DNA from: Sulfurimonas sp.
Lineage (GTDB): Bacteria; Campylobacterota; Campylobacteria; Campylobacterales; Sulfurimonadaceae
Direction of reading: 5' to 3'
NCBI GenBank assembly: GCA_021648285.1
Contig: JAKITC010000007.1
Span: forward strand, 1-64,000
DNA: 64,000 nt
Shown here: positions 26,190 to 34,989 of the stretch, piece after piece
Position numbering within the stretch: position 1 is the stretch's first letter
Layout: each line of letters begins with the position of its first letter
Translations under genes and position numbers: made by a program
The notes under the pieces: generated by a model
What the model was told of the DNA's origin: nothing
The model's input: only the letters and a program-made list of their open reading frames with translations
Database searches by the model: none

Positions 26190-27498
26190 AGATATATTTC
26201 GCCCACTTCTTAAAAATCAAGAGCAGATTCAAGATGAACTTTCTCATCATACAATCGGCTTGTATAAGAAATATTATTTTGATTATACAGCCTCTGGTTT
26301 AGCATACGATATTATTGAAGATCGTATACAAGAAGTGTTGCAGACTTACGCGAATACTCACTCTAAAGAGGCTACTATGGCCGCAACTACGAGTGAGTAT
26401 TATCTGCAAGCGAGAAAAAATCTTTATGAGAGTTTGGAGCTAAATGAAGATTTTATAATTATTCCCGGTGGTTGTGGTGCAACAGCGGCGATTAAACGTT
26501 TTCAAGAGTTAGCTGGGGTTTATATTCCACCCGCAACTATAAAAAGATATAACATAAATGTAGATAAAGAAGAGATGCCTTTAGTTGTTGTCGGACCGTA
26601 CGAGCATCACTCAAATGAGATTAGCTATAGAGAAGCATTTTGTGATGTTATAAGAATTGGGCTTGATGAAGATGGACTGATTGATTTTAAGCAGTTTGAG
26701 GAAGTTTTAAAACAAAACAGACATAGAGAAATTATAGGATCTTTTTGCATTGCTTCTAATGTAACAGGTATCATTACCCCTTACAAGAAGATATCAAAAC
26801 TTTTAAAAAAATATAACGCTATAGTATGTTTTGATGCGGCATCATCATCTCCATATATGAATGTTGACTGCAATCTATATGATGCACTGTTTTTATCTCC
26901 GCATAAACTTTTAGGGGGTCCGGGCTCATGCGGACTTTTAGTTATAAATAAAAATATTATTGACTCAACACTGCCTCCGACATTTGCAGGAGGAGGAACA
27001 GTCTCTTATGTAAGTAAGACAAACCATACTTACGAGAGTGATTTGCAAGTAAGAGAAGATGCTGGAACACCAGGCATTTTACAACTTATTCGTGCTTCTT
27101 TGGCTTATCAGTTGAGAAATGAAATAGGTTTTGATTTTATAAAAAAACAGAAAACAAAACTTTTAAAACTTTTTGTCAAAGAACTTCAAATGATACCAAA
27201 TTGTGAAATATATGGTAATATAAATGAAGAAAATATAGGTATCGTCTCCTTTAATATCGGAGAGCTTAATCCATATGACATGTGTACAGCTTTATCTAAA
27301 ATATTTTCAATTCAGACAAGAGCAGGCTGCTCCTGTGCCGGACCTTATGGTCATGATCTGTTGGGTCTCAAAGATCAAATTATTTTAGCAGATAAGCCAG
27401 GATGGGTTAGAATCAGTATGCACTTTTCACAAAAAGAAGAAGATATCTTTAATCTACTAAGTGCAATTAAAAAAGGTATAGAAATTTTAAAAAATTAA
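26182..27498 (+). CDS. Class V aminotransferase / cysteine desulfurase-like enzyme
   Basis: A 438-aa PLP enzyme. The PLP lysine is K242 in LSPHKLLGGPGS and the candidate persulfide cysteine is C383 in TRAGCSCAGPYG. It resembles SufS/CsdA-type desulfurases, with an unusually long N-terminus and a CxC in the catalytic loop. It overlaps the sulfite reductase gene by 8 nt and ends the sulfur operon. It might move sulfur from cysteine to a carrier; a different substrate cannot be excluded. Confidence 0.7.
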   Translation: MTKDIFRPLLKNQEQIQDELSHHTIGLYKKYYFDYTASGLAYDIIEDRIQEVLQTYANTHSKEATMAATTSEYYLQARKNLYESLELNEDFIIIPGGCGATAAIKRFQELAGVYIPPATIKRYNINVDKEEMPLVVVGPYEHHSNEISYREAFCDVIRIGLDEDGLIDFKQFEEVLKQNRHREIIGSFCIASNVTGIITPYKKISKLLKKYNAIVCFDAASSSPYMNVDCNLYDALFLSPHKLLGGPGSCGLLVINKNIIDSTLPPTFAGGGTVSYVSKTNHTYESDLQVREDAGTPGILQLIRASLAYQLRNEIGFDFIKKQKTKLLKLFVKELQMIPNCEIYGNINEENIGIVSFNIGELNPYDMCTALSKIFSIQTRAGCSCAGPYGHDLLGLKDQIILADKPGWVRISMHFSQKEEDIFNLLSAIKKGIEILKN

Positions 27499-27568
27499 GA
27501 GCGATTGAATATTTACAACAGTACAATCTATCTGAAGGTTATTCACTTAGATAAAGGCAAGTAATATA

Positions 27569-28192
27569 ATGATTCATGAACTAACTAACCCAGTTACCAA
27601 AACTTTAGTTACACATTTAAGAGATCAGAGAAGAGATGCAATCCGTTTTAGACATACAGTTGCAGAACTTACAAAACAGCTTGTTTATGAAGCATTAAAA
27701 GATTTTCCTTTAGTTGAGAAAGAGATAGTTCCCTGGCAGGGAAATGATATATTTAGTAGCATTAATGAAGAGAGTATAGTTGTTGTGACAGTTTTAAGAG
27801 CTGGTATGCCAATGCTTGACAGCGTAATGGAACTTTTGCCAAATGCAGTGGCCGGTTTTTTAGCAATGAAGAGAGATGAGACAACTCATGAGAGTAAACT
27901 GTACTATGACAGGCTTCCGAATTGCAAAGACAAAAATATTCTTTTAGTTGACCCAATGGTGGCAACAGGCGGTTCGATGATGGATGCTTTAGAGCTGATT
28001 AAAACAAGGAAGCCTAAGAGGATCATAACACTAAACATTATAGGCTCCCCAGAGGGTTTAGAGAGAGTTAGTAATGCTCACTCTGATGTAGATATATATA
28101 TAGCGCAAATAGATGAAAGACTGGATGAGAATAAATATATAATCCCAGGCTTAGGTGATGCAGGTGACCGCGCGTACAATACCCCAGAGTAG
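27569..28192 (+). CDS. upp: Uracil phosphoribosyltransferase
   Basis: A 207-aa protein with the PRPP-binding loop DPMVATGGSMMDAL near residues 130-143 and the uracil-site IPGLGDAGDRAYN near the C-terminus, both as in Upp. It salvages uracil to UMP. A 70-nt gap separates it from the sulfur operon, so it may have its own promoter. The methyltransferase gene starts 3 nt after its stop. Confidence 0.93.
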   Translation: MIHELTNPVTKTLVTHLRDQRRDAIRFRHTVAELTKQLVYEALKDFPLVEKEIVPWQGNDIFSSINEESIVVVTVLRAGMPMLDSVMELLPNAVAGFLAMKRDETTHESKLYYDRLPNCKDKNILLVDPMVATGGSMMDALELIKTRKPKRIITLNIIGSPEGLERVSNAHSDVDIYIAQIDERLDENKYIIPGLGDAGDRAYNTPE

Positions 28193-28195
28193 TAA

Positions 28196-29110
28196 ATGAC
28201 TATAGATTTAAAAGAAAAAACTTCTTCAGAGATACTTGAGTGTTTTGAGATTCTACATGTAGAAGCTGGAGAGAGAGTTGAGGTAGAAGTTTTAGAATCT
28301 GACATAGAGAGTATTGGTTATAAAGCTTTTGTAGATTTAGCACAAATTTTTTTTATGAAAATGCTAACACCTATAACAAAAGAAAAACGTATTATTTTAA
28401 GATTCATAAAACTAAATGAAAATAGCTCTTTTCATAAAGCAGAAAAAAGTAGTGAAAAATATGGTGTTGAAAGTGAGTTTTTCACTGTTGATAAATCAAA
28501 GCAGTTTAGTTTTTTATACCACTATCAAAAAGCACTAGAGTTTATAAAAATAGGGGATAAAAAGAGAATTTTAAACCTTGGAGTAAATAAAGGTGATGAG
28601 TTCAAAGTTATAAAAAATATGTTGACATGTGCCGTGAGCGATAGCGAGGAAGTACTCTTGGGGCGTCAAGAGTTTGAGAGTAAAGAGTTTGTTGGAATCG
28701 ACTACTCGACTACTGCAATAGAATATGCAAAAAAAGATTTTCCGCATAGTAATGTAGAGTTTACATGTCATGATATAAATAGACTTAGCGAACTTGACTT
28801 AGGCAGATTTGACTTGATTATATCAATAGGGACACTGCAAAGCTCAAACATAGATTTTAATGCCACTTTTATGTCGATATATCAAAACCATCTCGAACGT
28901 GGTGGTGCTGTGATACTTGGTTTTCCAAACTGCAGATGGATTGACGGTGAGATGGTTTACGGTGCAAAAGCACCAAACTATAGCTTTAATGAGATGAGTT
29001 TAGTTTTAAAAGATATACATTTTTGTAAGAAATATCTGCAACAAAAGAAGTATAGAGTAACTATAACAGGTAAAGATTATCTGTTTTTAACAGCTAGAAA
29101 AATTGCTTAA
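28196..29110 (+). CDS. Class I SAM-dependent methyltransferase
   Basis: A 304-aa protein. The C-terminal two thirds hold a Rossmann methyltransferase core: RILNLGVNKGDEF near residue 122 (a variant motif I), GIDYSTTAIEYAKKDF near 163 and FDLIISIGTLQ near 202. The N-terminal ~90 residues look like a separate alpha/beta domain. Substrate is unknown. It is probably cotranscribed with upp, which lies 3 nt upstream. Confidence 0.7.
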   Translation: MTIDLKEKTSSEILECFEILHVEAGERVEVEVLESDIESIGYKAFVDLAQIFFMKMLTPITKEKRIILRFIKLNENSSFHKAEKSSEKYGVESEFFTVDKSKQFSFLYHYQKALEFIKIGDKKRILNLGVNKGDEFKVIKNMLTCAVSDSEEVLLGRQEFESKEFVGIDYSTTAIEYAKKDFPHSNVEFTCHDINRLSELDLGRFDLIISIGTLQSSNIDFNATFMSIYQNHLERGGAVILGFPNCRWIDGEMVYGAKAPNYSFNEMSLVLKDIHFCKKYLQQKKYRVTITGKDYLFLTARKIA

Positions 29111-29190
29111 ATCATAGGCAATTGTATTGAGATACTGTTCTTTTATTTTAGATATACTATCTTATAAATAAAACCTGTGAGGGGGTAGAT

Positions 29191-29853
29191 GTGAACAGCT
29201 GTGGCTTGATCTCCGGTAATGAACTTTTTAAAAAAAGTTATTTTAAAGCTCATGAAAAAGAGTTTTTAGAGTTAGCCGAAAAAGGTCAAACGCCAAAAGC
29301 TTTGTATATAGGCTGTTCAGACTCCAGAGTTGTACCGGATTTAATGACAAGCAGTGCCCCTGGTGACCTGTTTGTCATTAGAAATATTGGTAATTTTGTA
29401 GCTCCATATAAACCTGATGAAGATTTTCACTCAACTGCATCAGCCATAGAGTATGCAGTAAGTATTTTAAAAGTAAAAAATATAATTGTATGCGGACATA
29501 CACATTGCGGGGCGATAGAATCAATTCACAATAAAAACTGTTCAGATGATCCTGAACTCGTGCATACTAAGACTTGGTTAACTCTTGGTGAGAGTGCAAA
29601 AACAGAAGCCATTTCAGTTTTGGGTGCTGATGCTGATAAAATAGCTCTTCTTCGTCTTACAGAAAAACTTTCCGTAATTTCTCAGTTAGAGAACCTTTTA
29701 ACATATCCATCGGTTAAAACAAGAGTTGATAGTAATGAAATATCGATTCATGGTTGGGTATATGATATAAAGAGTGGTGAGATAGAGTATTACGACCCTG
29801 AGAGTTCACAGTTTCTTCCAATTAGCTCGCTTAAAGAGCAAAAGTCAGAGTAG
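29191..29853 (+). CDS. Beta-class carbonic anhydrase
   Basis: A 220-aa protein with GTG start and ribosome site GAGGGGG. The zinc ligands and catalytic dyad are all present: C42-S-D44-S-R46 and H103-x2-C106 in GHTHCGAIE. It interconverts CO2 and bicarbonate, useful in an autotroph supplying carbon fixation. No signal peptide is seen, so it is cytoplasmic. Its 3' end overlaps that of asnB on the other strand by 9 nt. Confidence 0.93.
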   Translation: MNSCGLISGNELFKKSYFKAHEKEFLELAEKGQTPKALYIGCSDSRVVPDLMTSSAPGDLFVIRNIGNFVAPYKPDEDFHSTASAIEYAVSILKVKNIIVCGHTHCGAIESIHNKNCSDDPELVHTKTWLTLGESAKTEAISVLGADADKIALLRLTEKLSVISQLENLLTYPSVKTRVDSNEISIHGWVYDIKSGEIEYYDPESSQFLPISSLKEQKSE

Positions 29854-31650
29854 ATACTTTTTAACCCAGACACTTAACACATAGAGTCCCCAAACATGCT
29901 GTTTAAAAGCTCCACTTGAAGCACCTGCTATATACTCATCAAGTTTATCTTTTTTAAATATCCTGGTTTGCTTATTTACTTCTTGAATCAACTCTATTTT
30001 TTTAGAATTTATTAGATACTCCATATAAGGATTAGAAAATCCCTTTTTCTTTCTGGATAATGTCTGTTCATTTAAATGAGGCTTCACAATTTTCTTAAGG
30101 AGAGATTTTGTTACGCCGTCCTCATAGCGAAGTTTAGGGTCGATACTAAAAACTGCAGAAGCTAATTTATGGTCTAAAAAAGGTGTTCTTGACTCGATAG
30201 AGTGAGCCATAGAAACGCGGTCGAGTTTACTCAGAAAATGCTCCGCTTGAAATAGGTTTAAGTCAATATAACTGTACCAAGTGCTCTCATCTGTGTGTAG
30301 AGAATTCTCAAATCTGTCTCTATAGCTTTTAAGATATTTTAGAGATTGATTATCTTTTATATTTTTCTTCATCAAAGCATTTTTTTGAAGGTCGGTAAAG
30401 TTTTCACCAGATGTTCGAAAGAGCAGGGTATCATCAAAGATTCGTTTGTAGTATTCCCACTCTCTATTGGCTGAGAAGTTTGCACGGAAGTACTTTTTTA
30501 ACCAGTTTTTGTTGGCTAATTTAGAAACACTTTGTATATCCAGATATTCAAAATATTGTCTATAACCTAAAAACAGCTCATCACTTCCTTCCCCGCTTAT
30601 AACCACTTTATAGCCATCTTTTTTAATCTGTTCAAAGAGTAGATATAGTGGAACTGATGCAGGATCATTTAATGGTTCATCCAAGCTATCTAAAACTTTG
30701 TCACTGGCATTTATAAAGTCATCTTGAGTGATTTCAATCTCTTTGTTGCGCAGACCCAAAAACTCGGCACTTTCCTTTGCATTTTGTCTTTCGTCATATT
30801 TTGCGTAATTTTTGTAGCCCAAAGTATATGTTTGTAAGTTCACGCCGTTTTTAAGAGCATAAGCATTTATAGTCGCACTGTCAATGCCGCCTGAGAGCAG
30901 AGATGCCATTGGAACATCAGAGTTAAGCCGTATATTTATAGACTCTTCAAGTAGTTTCTCTAACGTACTAACAGCCTCATCTTTGTTAGTTATAACACTT
31001 GGTTTGTTATCAAGCAGATCAAAATACCTTTTTACTTCTACATGTGAATCTTTAAATGTTAGATACTCTCCGGCTGCTAGTTTCTTGATGCCCTTAAAAA
31101 ATGTAAACGGTGGTGTTGGAGCTAAGAACGACATGTAGCTTAAAAGTGCGTCTTCATCCATCTCTGTTTTATGTAAAAATGGCACAAGAGCCTTTATCTC
31201 AGAAGCAAAGATGAAACTTTTACCATCTAGATAAAAGAGAGGCTTTTTTCCAAGTCTATCACGAAAGAGATACAATGTCTCACCATCAAGTAGAGAGATT
31301 GCGAACATTCCTCTGAGATGAGATACAAAATCTACTCCCCACTTCAGATATGCTGCTATTATAACTTCGCTATCACTGTTTGTTTGAAATTTAAAGCTAC
31401 ATGTTAACTCTTCTTTCAACTCTTTGAAATTATAAATTTCTCCATTAAACGATAGCAAAACATTGTCTACATGTAGAGGTTGATGTGAGCGAGAGTGAGC
31501 GTCGAGTATACTTAGTCTTTGATGTGCAAAAAAAAGATTTGTTTTTTGAGTGATTCCACAAAAGTCAGGACCTCTATGAGTTAGCAGTGAGAGAGCTTTT
31601 TTAGCTTTTGATTCTTCGTATTCGCCAATGATTCCAAAAATTCCACACAC
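29845..31650 (-). CDS. asnB: Asparagine synthase (glutamine-hydrolysing)
   Basis: A 601-aa protein. The N-terminal glutaminase domain begins MCGIFGIIG with Cys2 as nucleophile, followed by RGPD. The synthetase domain has the PP-loop SLLSGGIDSATI near residue 255 and SGEGSDELFLGY near 350. It makes asparagine from aspartate, glutamine and ATP; AsnB-like proteins also amidate other carboxylates, including sugars. It starts at the last base of the upstream methyltransferase, so both form one minus-strand operon. Confidence 0.9.
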   Translation of the reverse strand: MCGIFGIIGEYEESKAKKALSLLTHRGPDFCGITQKTNLFFAHQRLSILDAHSRSHQPLHVDNVLLSFNGEIYNFKELKEELTCSFKFQTNSDSEVIIAAYLKWGVDFVSHLRGMFAISLLDGETLYLFRDRLGKKPLFYLDGKSFIFASEIKALVPFLHKTEMDEDALLSYMSFLAPTPPFTFFKGIKKLAAGEYLTFKDSHVEVKRYFDLLDNKPSVITNKDEAVSTLEKLLEESINIRLNSDVPMASLLSGGIDSATINAYALKNGVNLQTYTLGYKNYAKYDERQNAKESAEFLGLRNKEIEITQDDFINASDKVLDSLDEPLNDPASVPLYLLFEQIKKDGYKVVISGEGSDELFLGYRQYFEYLDIQSVSKLANKNWLKKYFRANFSANREWEYYKRIFDDTLLFRTSGENFTDLQKNALMKKNIKDNQSLKYLKSYRDRFENSLHTDESTWYSYIDLNLFQAEHFLSKLDRVSMAHSIESRTPFLDHKLASAVFSIDPKLRYEDGVTKSLLKKIVKPHLNEQTLSRKKKGFSNPYMEYLINSKKIELIQEVNKQTRIFKKDKLDEYIAGASSGAFKQHVWGLYVLSVWVKKYLL

Positions 31651-32252
31651 TATAGAATTTCCTTATCAGCTTTATAAAAAATAACGGTTATATCATCTTC
31701 TAGATAATCATCTTTTAGTTCAATATGACTCACTCCTAAGTCTTTTGCAATCTGCTCAATCTCCTCAGTGGTCATATAGTTGTAAGTTTCACTTTTTTTG
31801 TTTCCATGAAGTACATTAAAAATAAAACCTTTTGTACATGTTAAAAAACAGTTTCGTATAAACAGATGTGTCTCAAAACTCTCGAGTACATTCATTGCAC
31901 CGCTACAGATATAATAATCAGCAGATGGTAAAGTATCTTTACATATATCAGCGATTATGATTTCACAACCTGTTTTATCTGAAGCAATAGAGTACATGTC
32001 AATTAGAGAATCTATGCCGATATATTTGTTGGGGGGGGCTTTTTTCTTCTTTAACATGTAGGTGTATAAGTCACCAAATCCACATCCGGCATCAGCAATA
32101 GTAAAAGGGCAAAGGTCATCTGGCAACATATCTAAGATGATGGCAAATCTAATCTTTTGAGACTCTTGCGAATGCCAGTTTACTCCTTTGGCTGTTGTAC
32201 CGTGTTTCTCTATTGCAGAAGAGTAAAAATTTTCATTATTTATGCGTGGCAT
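31650..32252 (-). CDS. Class I methyltransferase containing a poly-C/G tract (possibly phase-variable)
   Basis: A 200-aa protein with methyltransferase motif I IADAGCGFGDLYTY near 52-65, a binding-pocket acid in YIGIDS and SADYYICSGAMNV as motif IV. Codons for A72-P73-P74 form a run of eight C on the coding strand (eight G on the plus strand at 32031-32038), just after motif I, where slippage would truncate the protein and remove most of the fold. In the window it is in frame. The substrate is unknown; asnB follows immediately. Confidence 0.72.
   Translation of the reverse strand: MPRINNENFYSSAIEKHGTTAKGVNWHSQESQKIRFAIILDMLPDDLCPFTIADAGCGFGDLYTYMLKKKKAPPNKYIGIDSLIDMYSIASDKTGCEIIIADICKDTLPSADYYICSGAMNVLESFETHLFIRNCFLTCTKGFIFNVLHGNKKSETYNYMTTEEIEQIAKDLGVSHIELKDDYLEDDITVIFYKADKEIL
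32031..32038 (+). repeat. Homopolymeric G8 tract inside a coding region
   Basis: Eight consecutive G on the plus strand, next to a run of A/T bases; the longest G run I noticed in this AT-rich window (others are five or fewer). G/C tracts of this length are the usual substrate of slipped-strand phase variation in Campylobacter and Helicobacter. Confidence 0.85.
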
Positions 32253-32356
32253 AATACCTCTGATTCAAAAGTTGCTGAAGAAGTTAAATTTATATCTCTA
32301 AGGGCAAACTATAGTTTAGAAATTATAGTATAAATAATCTTTATTATAAAAAATGT

Positions 32357-32384
32357 TTGTAAAGTTTATATATTGTGTTAAAAT
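32357..32384 (+). promoter_or_regulatory. Candidate sigma-70 promoter for the flavoprotein gene
   Basis: TTGTAA (32357-32362), a 16-nt spacer and TAAAAT (32379-32384) lie 28 nt before ATG 32412, followed by an AAGGA ribosome site. The 159-nt divergent gap is very AT-rich, so chance matches are likely. Confidence 0.4.
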
Positions 32385-32411
32385 ATCTCTAATATATAAC
32401 AAGGAATTATA

Positions 32412-33371
32412 ATGAGCCATATGTACAACTTAGCTATTATTGGAGCTGGTCCAGCTGGAATCGCAACTGCTGTAGAGAGCTATATGCAGGGGATTAGAGA
32501 TATAGTCATACTTGAAAAAGACCAAAATCACAATTCAACTATCCGAAAATATTATAAAGACAATAAGCGTGTAGATAAAGACTGGAAAGGTCAAAAAGTT
32601 GAGTTAGACGGAAGAATATATTTTGTGGATGGTACAAAAGAGACGACTTTGGATTTTTTTGATGAAATACTTGAAAATCATTCCGTTGAACTTCAAACAC
32701 ATGTAGAAGTACAAAGTATTGAAAAACAAGAAGATTATTTTGAAGTGTTTATGGCGGGTAGAAGTATAAAAGCTAAACATGTCGTTGTGACAATTGGAAG
32801 AATGGGTAAACCAAATAAACCAAGCTATAAGATACCCTCTGGTATTAAAAATAAGATAAGTTATACGCTAGATGGATGCAGTGATGGTGAAAAGATTTTA
32901 GTTGTTGGTGGCGGAGACAGTGCAATTGAGTATGCAGTTGATTTAGGTGAGAGAAATGAAGTCTCAATCTGCTATAGAAGAGAGACTTTTAGACGCGCAA
33001 ATCCTACTAACCAAACAGATATTGCAAATGCAATAATGCATAAGGAAGTAGAACCTATTTTAGGTATTAATATTGATGCCTTAGAAGATGTAAATGGCAG
33101 AGTAAAAGTAGTGTTTAATGAAGTAGATGCACAGATATTTGATAGAGTTATTTATGCAATCGGCGGAACTACTCCAAGTTCATTTCTTGCAAGTTCAGGC
33201 ATAGAAGAAGCTGATGGCAAACCGGTACATGATGATAACTATGAGACAAATATAAAGGGTATGTTTGTAGCTGGAGATATTACTCAAGAATCAGGCGGAA
33301 GCATAGCTCTTGGATTAAATCACGGGTATGCGATAGCCTGTTTTATTCAGGATCACCAAAAGGTTGATTAG
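32412..33371 (+). CDS. Thioredoxin reductase-fold flavoprotein lacking the CxxC pair (ferredoxin/flavodoxin-NADP reductase- or YpdA-like)
   Basis: A 319-aa protein with an FAD site GAGPAGIA near residue 11, an NAD(P) site VVGGGDSAIEYA near 167 and a C-terminal AGDITQESGGSIALGLNHG flavin segment. The redox CxxC of thioredoxin reductase is absent, which fits type 2 ferredoxin-NADP reductases or YpdA-like bacillithiol-disulfide reductases. It could supply electrons for biosynthesis, e.g. via ferredoxin. ATG 32412 or the Met three codons later are both possible. Its end overlaps the AMMECR1-like gene tail-to-tail by 29 bp. Confidence 0.72.
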   Translation: MSHMYNLAIIGAGPAGIATAVESYMQGIRDIVILEKDQNHNSTIRKYYKDNKRVDKDWKGQKVELDGRIYFVDGTKETTLDFFDEILENHSVELQTHVEVQSIEKQEDYFEVFMAGRSIKAKHVVVTIGRMGKPNKPSYKIPSGIKNKISYTLDGCSDGEKILVVGGGDSAIEYAVDLGERNEVSICYRRETFRRANPTNQTDIANAIMHKEVEPILGINIDALEDVNGRVKVVFNEVDAQIFDRVIYAIGGTTPSSFLASSGIEEADGKPVHDDNYETNIKGMFVAGDITQESGGSIALGLNHGYAIACFIQDHQKVD

Positions 33372-33726
33372 TAGTTGCTTTAAGTATTGCAGAATCTTTT
33401 TCGCTTATTATTCCATCTGGAGTAGTAAGCAGAAGCTCTATCTCACAGTTTAGATATTCAGAAGTTGAGATGGGTGTGAAGTTTTTATCCTCAAAGGCTG
33501 ATATTTTAGCATTTCTTATTATATCTTCAAGCAGAGAGCAGGATGGTATTTTAGTTGTTGATGAGCCTCTTAGTTTTGAGTCCAGGTAGATATTAACTGT
33601 TGTTGCTATCGTTTCATTTAAAATAGGATGTTCGTTTACAAGAGCTTGTTTATTTATACTTCTGCTTGCTTCTAAAACCTCTTGTATTGAGTCTCTGGCA
33701 AGTTGCAATAAAACAGAACGAGACAT
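33343..33726 (-). CDS. Short AMMECR1-like protein
   Basis: A 127-aa protein. The pattern LARDSIQEVLEA, then LRG, then IIRNAKISAFEDKNFTPIS and YLNCEIELL follows the AMMECR1 domain, but the hallmark LRGCIG is changed to LRGSST and the protein is shorter than usual members (~180 aa). AMMECR1 proteins are conserved in all domains and their bacterial role is unknown; some sit with MEMO1 and radical SAM genes, not seen here. It shares a base with the antiporter stop and is probably cotranscribed. Confidence 0.55.
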   Translation of the reverse strand: MSRSVLLQLARDSIQEVLEASRSINKQALVNEHPILNETIATTVNIYLDSKLRGSSTTKIPSCSLLEDIIRNAKISAFEDKNFTPISTSEYLNCEIELLLTTPDGIISEKDSAILKATTNQPFGDPE

Positions 33727-34883
33727 TATAGCTCCTTTTTAAGTTTATAGTTATTGAGAAGTTTAATAAAAATCATAACAAAAATAACTTGAAAAAGTGA
33801 AGCTAGGATAAAAGAGTAGTAGTGAAGTTCATCTATACTATTCGCATTATATGCAAGTGTTGCCATAGCGATTAGAAGCGTAAGAGGCATAGAATGAGAC
33901 AAGCCCATAAGTATGGAGTCAATAATCCCAAGTCTTTTTATAAATACCAGTGATGCTATAACTCGCATAGAAATCATAGCTAATGTAATAAGAGTAGCTT
34001 TAGTTATCAGACCCTCTATTGTAGTCAAGGCATCTAGGTGAAATGAACTTCCAATATGTATGAAAAATATAGGGATTAAAAATCCAAAACCGTAGGAGGC
34101 TAATTTTTCTGGCAATTCATGTTTATGCTCAAAAAATGTAGGGATAAAAATCCCTGCTAAAAATGCTCCAAAGGCAAGTTCAAGTTCTAGATATAGCATT
34201 GCTCCGACAAGAAGGAAGAATATTCCCATAGAGAGTCTTATATCTTGCTCTTTGTTGTCATCATGAGGCATAAGGGAGGTTGAAATATTAGGGAACCACC
34301 AAAATATAAGCTGCATCGCGCGAAATATTAAAAACATAAAAATTAAAAACAGTACCAGTGCAAAGATTGTTTTAAAAAGTCCCAGTCCAAAGCCAGATTG
34401 CAGTACTGCTGAAGTAAGAGTCAAGAGCCCGATACTTACAACTTCACCTATTCCACCGGCTATCATAGAGAGAGTAAGCCAAGGAGTTTTTCCGTACTCT
34501 TTTGAGAGAGTTGCAACCAGTCCTACTGATATTAGCGGTAATAGAACCATAAATATTTTACCAAGCTCTAAATAGAGCGAGATAGCTATAGAAAAAGTGT
34601 ATAAGATTATAAGATATAGAATTACTTTTTTTATTGTACTGCGTGGTGTTTTTAGGGTATTTTTTAGGTTAATCTCTGTACCTGCAATAAACATCAGATA
34701 TAAAAATCCAAGTTCAGCCACTATTTCAAACAGATGTTCATTGTGCAAAAATCCAATATACCCAAAAATAGAACCAAGAATAATCTCGATAGGTGTAGTT
34801 GGAAGCTTTAGAAGTTTTGCAAAAAATGGAGAAAATATAATAATAAGTGAAATTGTTATGATTAGTACAACATTATCAGACAA
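33726..34883 (-). CDS. Monovalent cation:proton antiporter (CPA/Kef-type membrane domain)
   Basis: A 385-aa protein with about 12 hydrophobic helices. FAKLLKLPTTPIEIILGSIFGYIG near the N-terminus and LFEIVAELGFLYLMFIAGTEINL near residue 60 are typical of the Na+/H+ exchanger family (PF00999). It lacks the RCK domain of full KefB/C. It exchanges Na+ or K+ for protons in the inner membrane; ion preference is not readable. It precedes the AMMECR1-like gene with no gap. Confidence 0.82.
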   Translation of the reverse strand: MSDNVVLIITISLIIIFSPFFAKLLKLPTTPIEIILGSIFGYIGFLHNEHLFEIVAELGFLYLMFIAGTEINLKNTLKTPRSTIKKVILYLIILYTFSIAISLYLELGKIFMVLLPLISVGLVATLSKEYGKTPWLTLSMIAGGIGEVVSIGLLTLTSAVLQSGFGLGLFKTIFALVLFLIFMFLIFRAMQLIFWWFPNISTSLMPHDDNKEQDIRLSMGIFFLLVGAMLYLELELAFGAFLAGIFIPTFFEHKHELPEKLASYGFGFLIPIFFIHIGSSFHLDALTTIEGLITKATLITLAMISMRVIASLVFIKRLGIIDSILMGLSHSMPLTLLIAMATLAYNANSIDELHYYSFILASLFQVIFVMIFIKLLNNYKLKKEL

Positions 34884-34989
34884 TTAATATTCCTTACGGT
34901 ATCGGAAGTAATTCCGCTAACCTACGCTATCGCTTGGATTCCTTCGGCAGGAAGCCCAAGTCACTAGTGCCTTTTTTAGTTTTTATTAT
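34884..34989 (-). other. Structured spacer with two hairpins between bioB and the antiporter gene
   Basis: On the minus strand the spacer forms a stem of about ten pairs (CTTGG-GCTTCC against GGAATCCAAG, around 34931-34965) and a second small hairpin CGGAA/TTCCG near 34908-34915. Neither is followed by a clear T-run in the direction of transcription. It may be a dispersed intergenic repeat, an RNA processing element or the antiporter leader. Confidence 0.4.

Noticed and set aside
34884-34989. Possible tRNA-like gene
   Set aside because: No cloverleaf with acceptor stem, anticodon arm and TTC loop can be drawn; only two separate hairpins.
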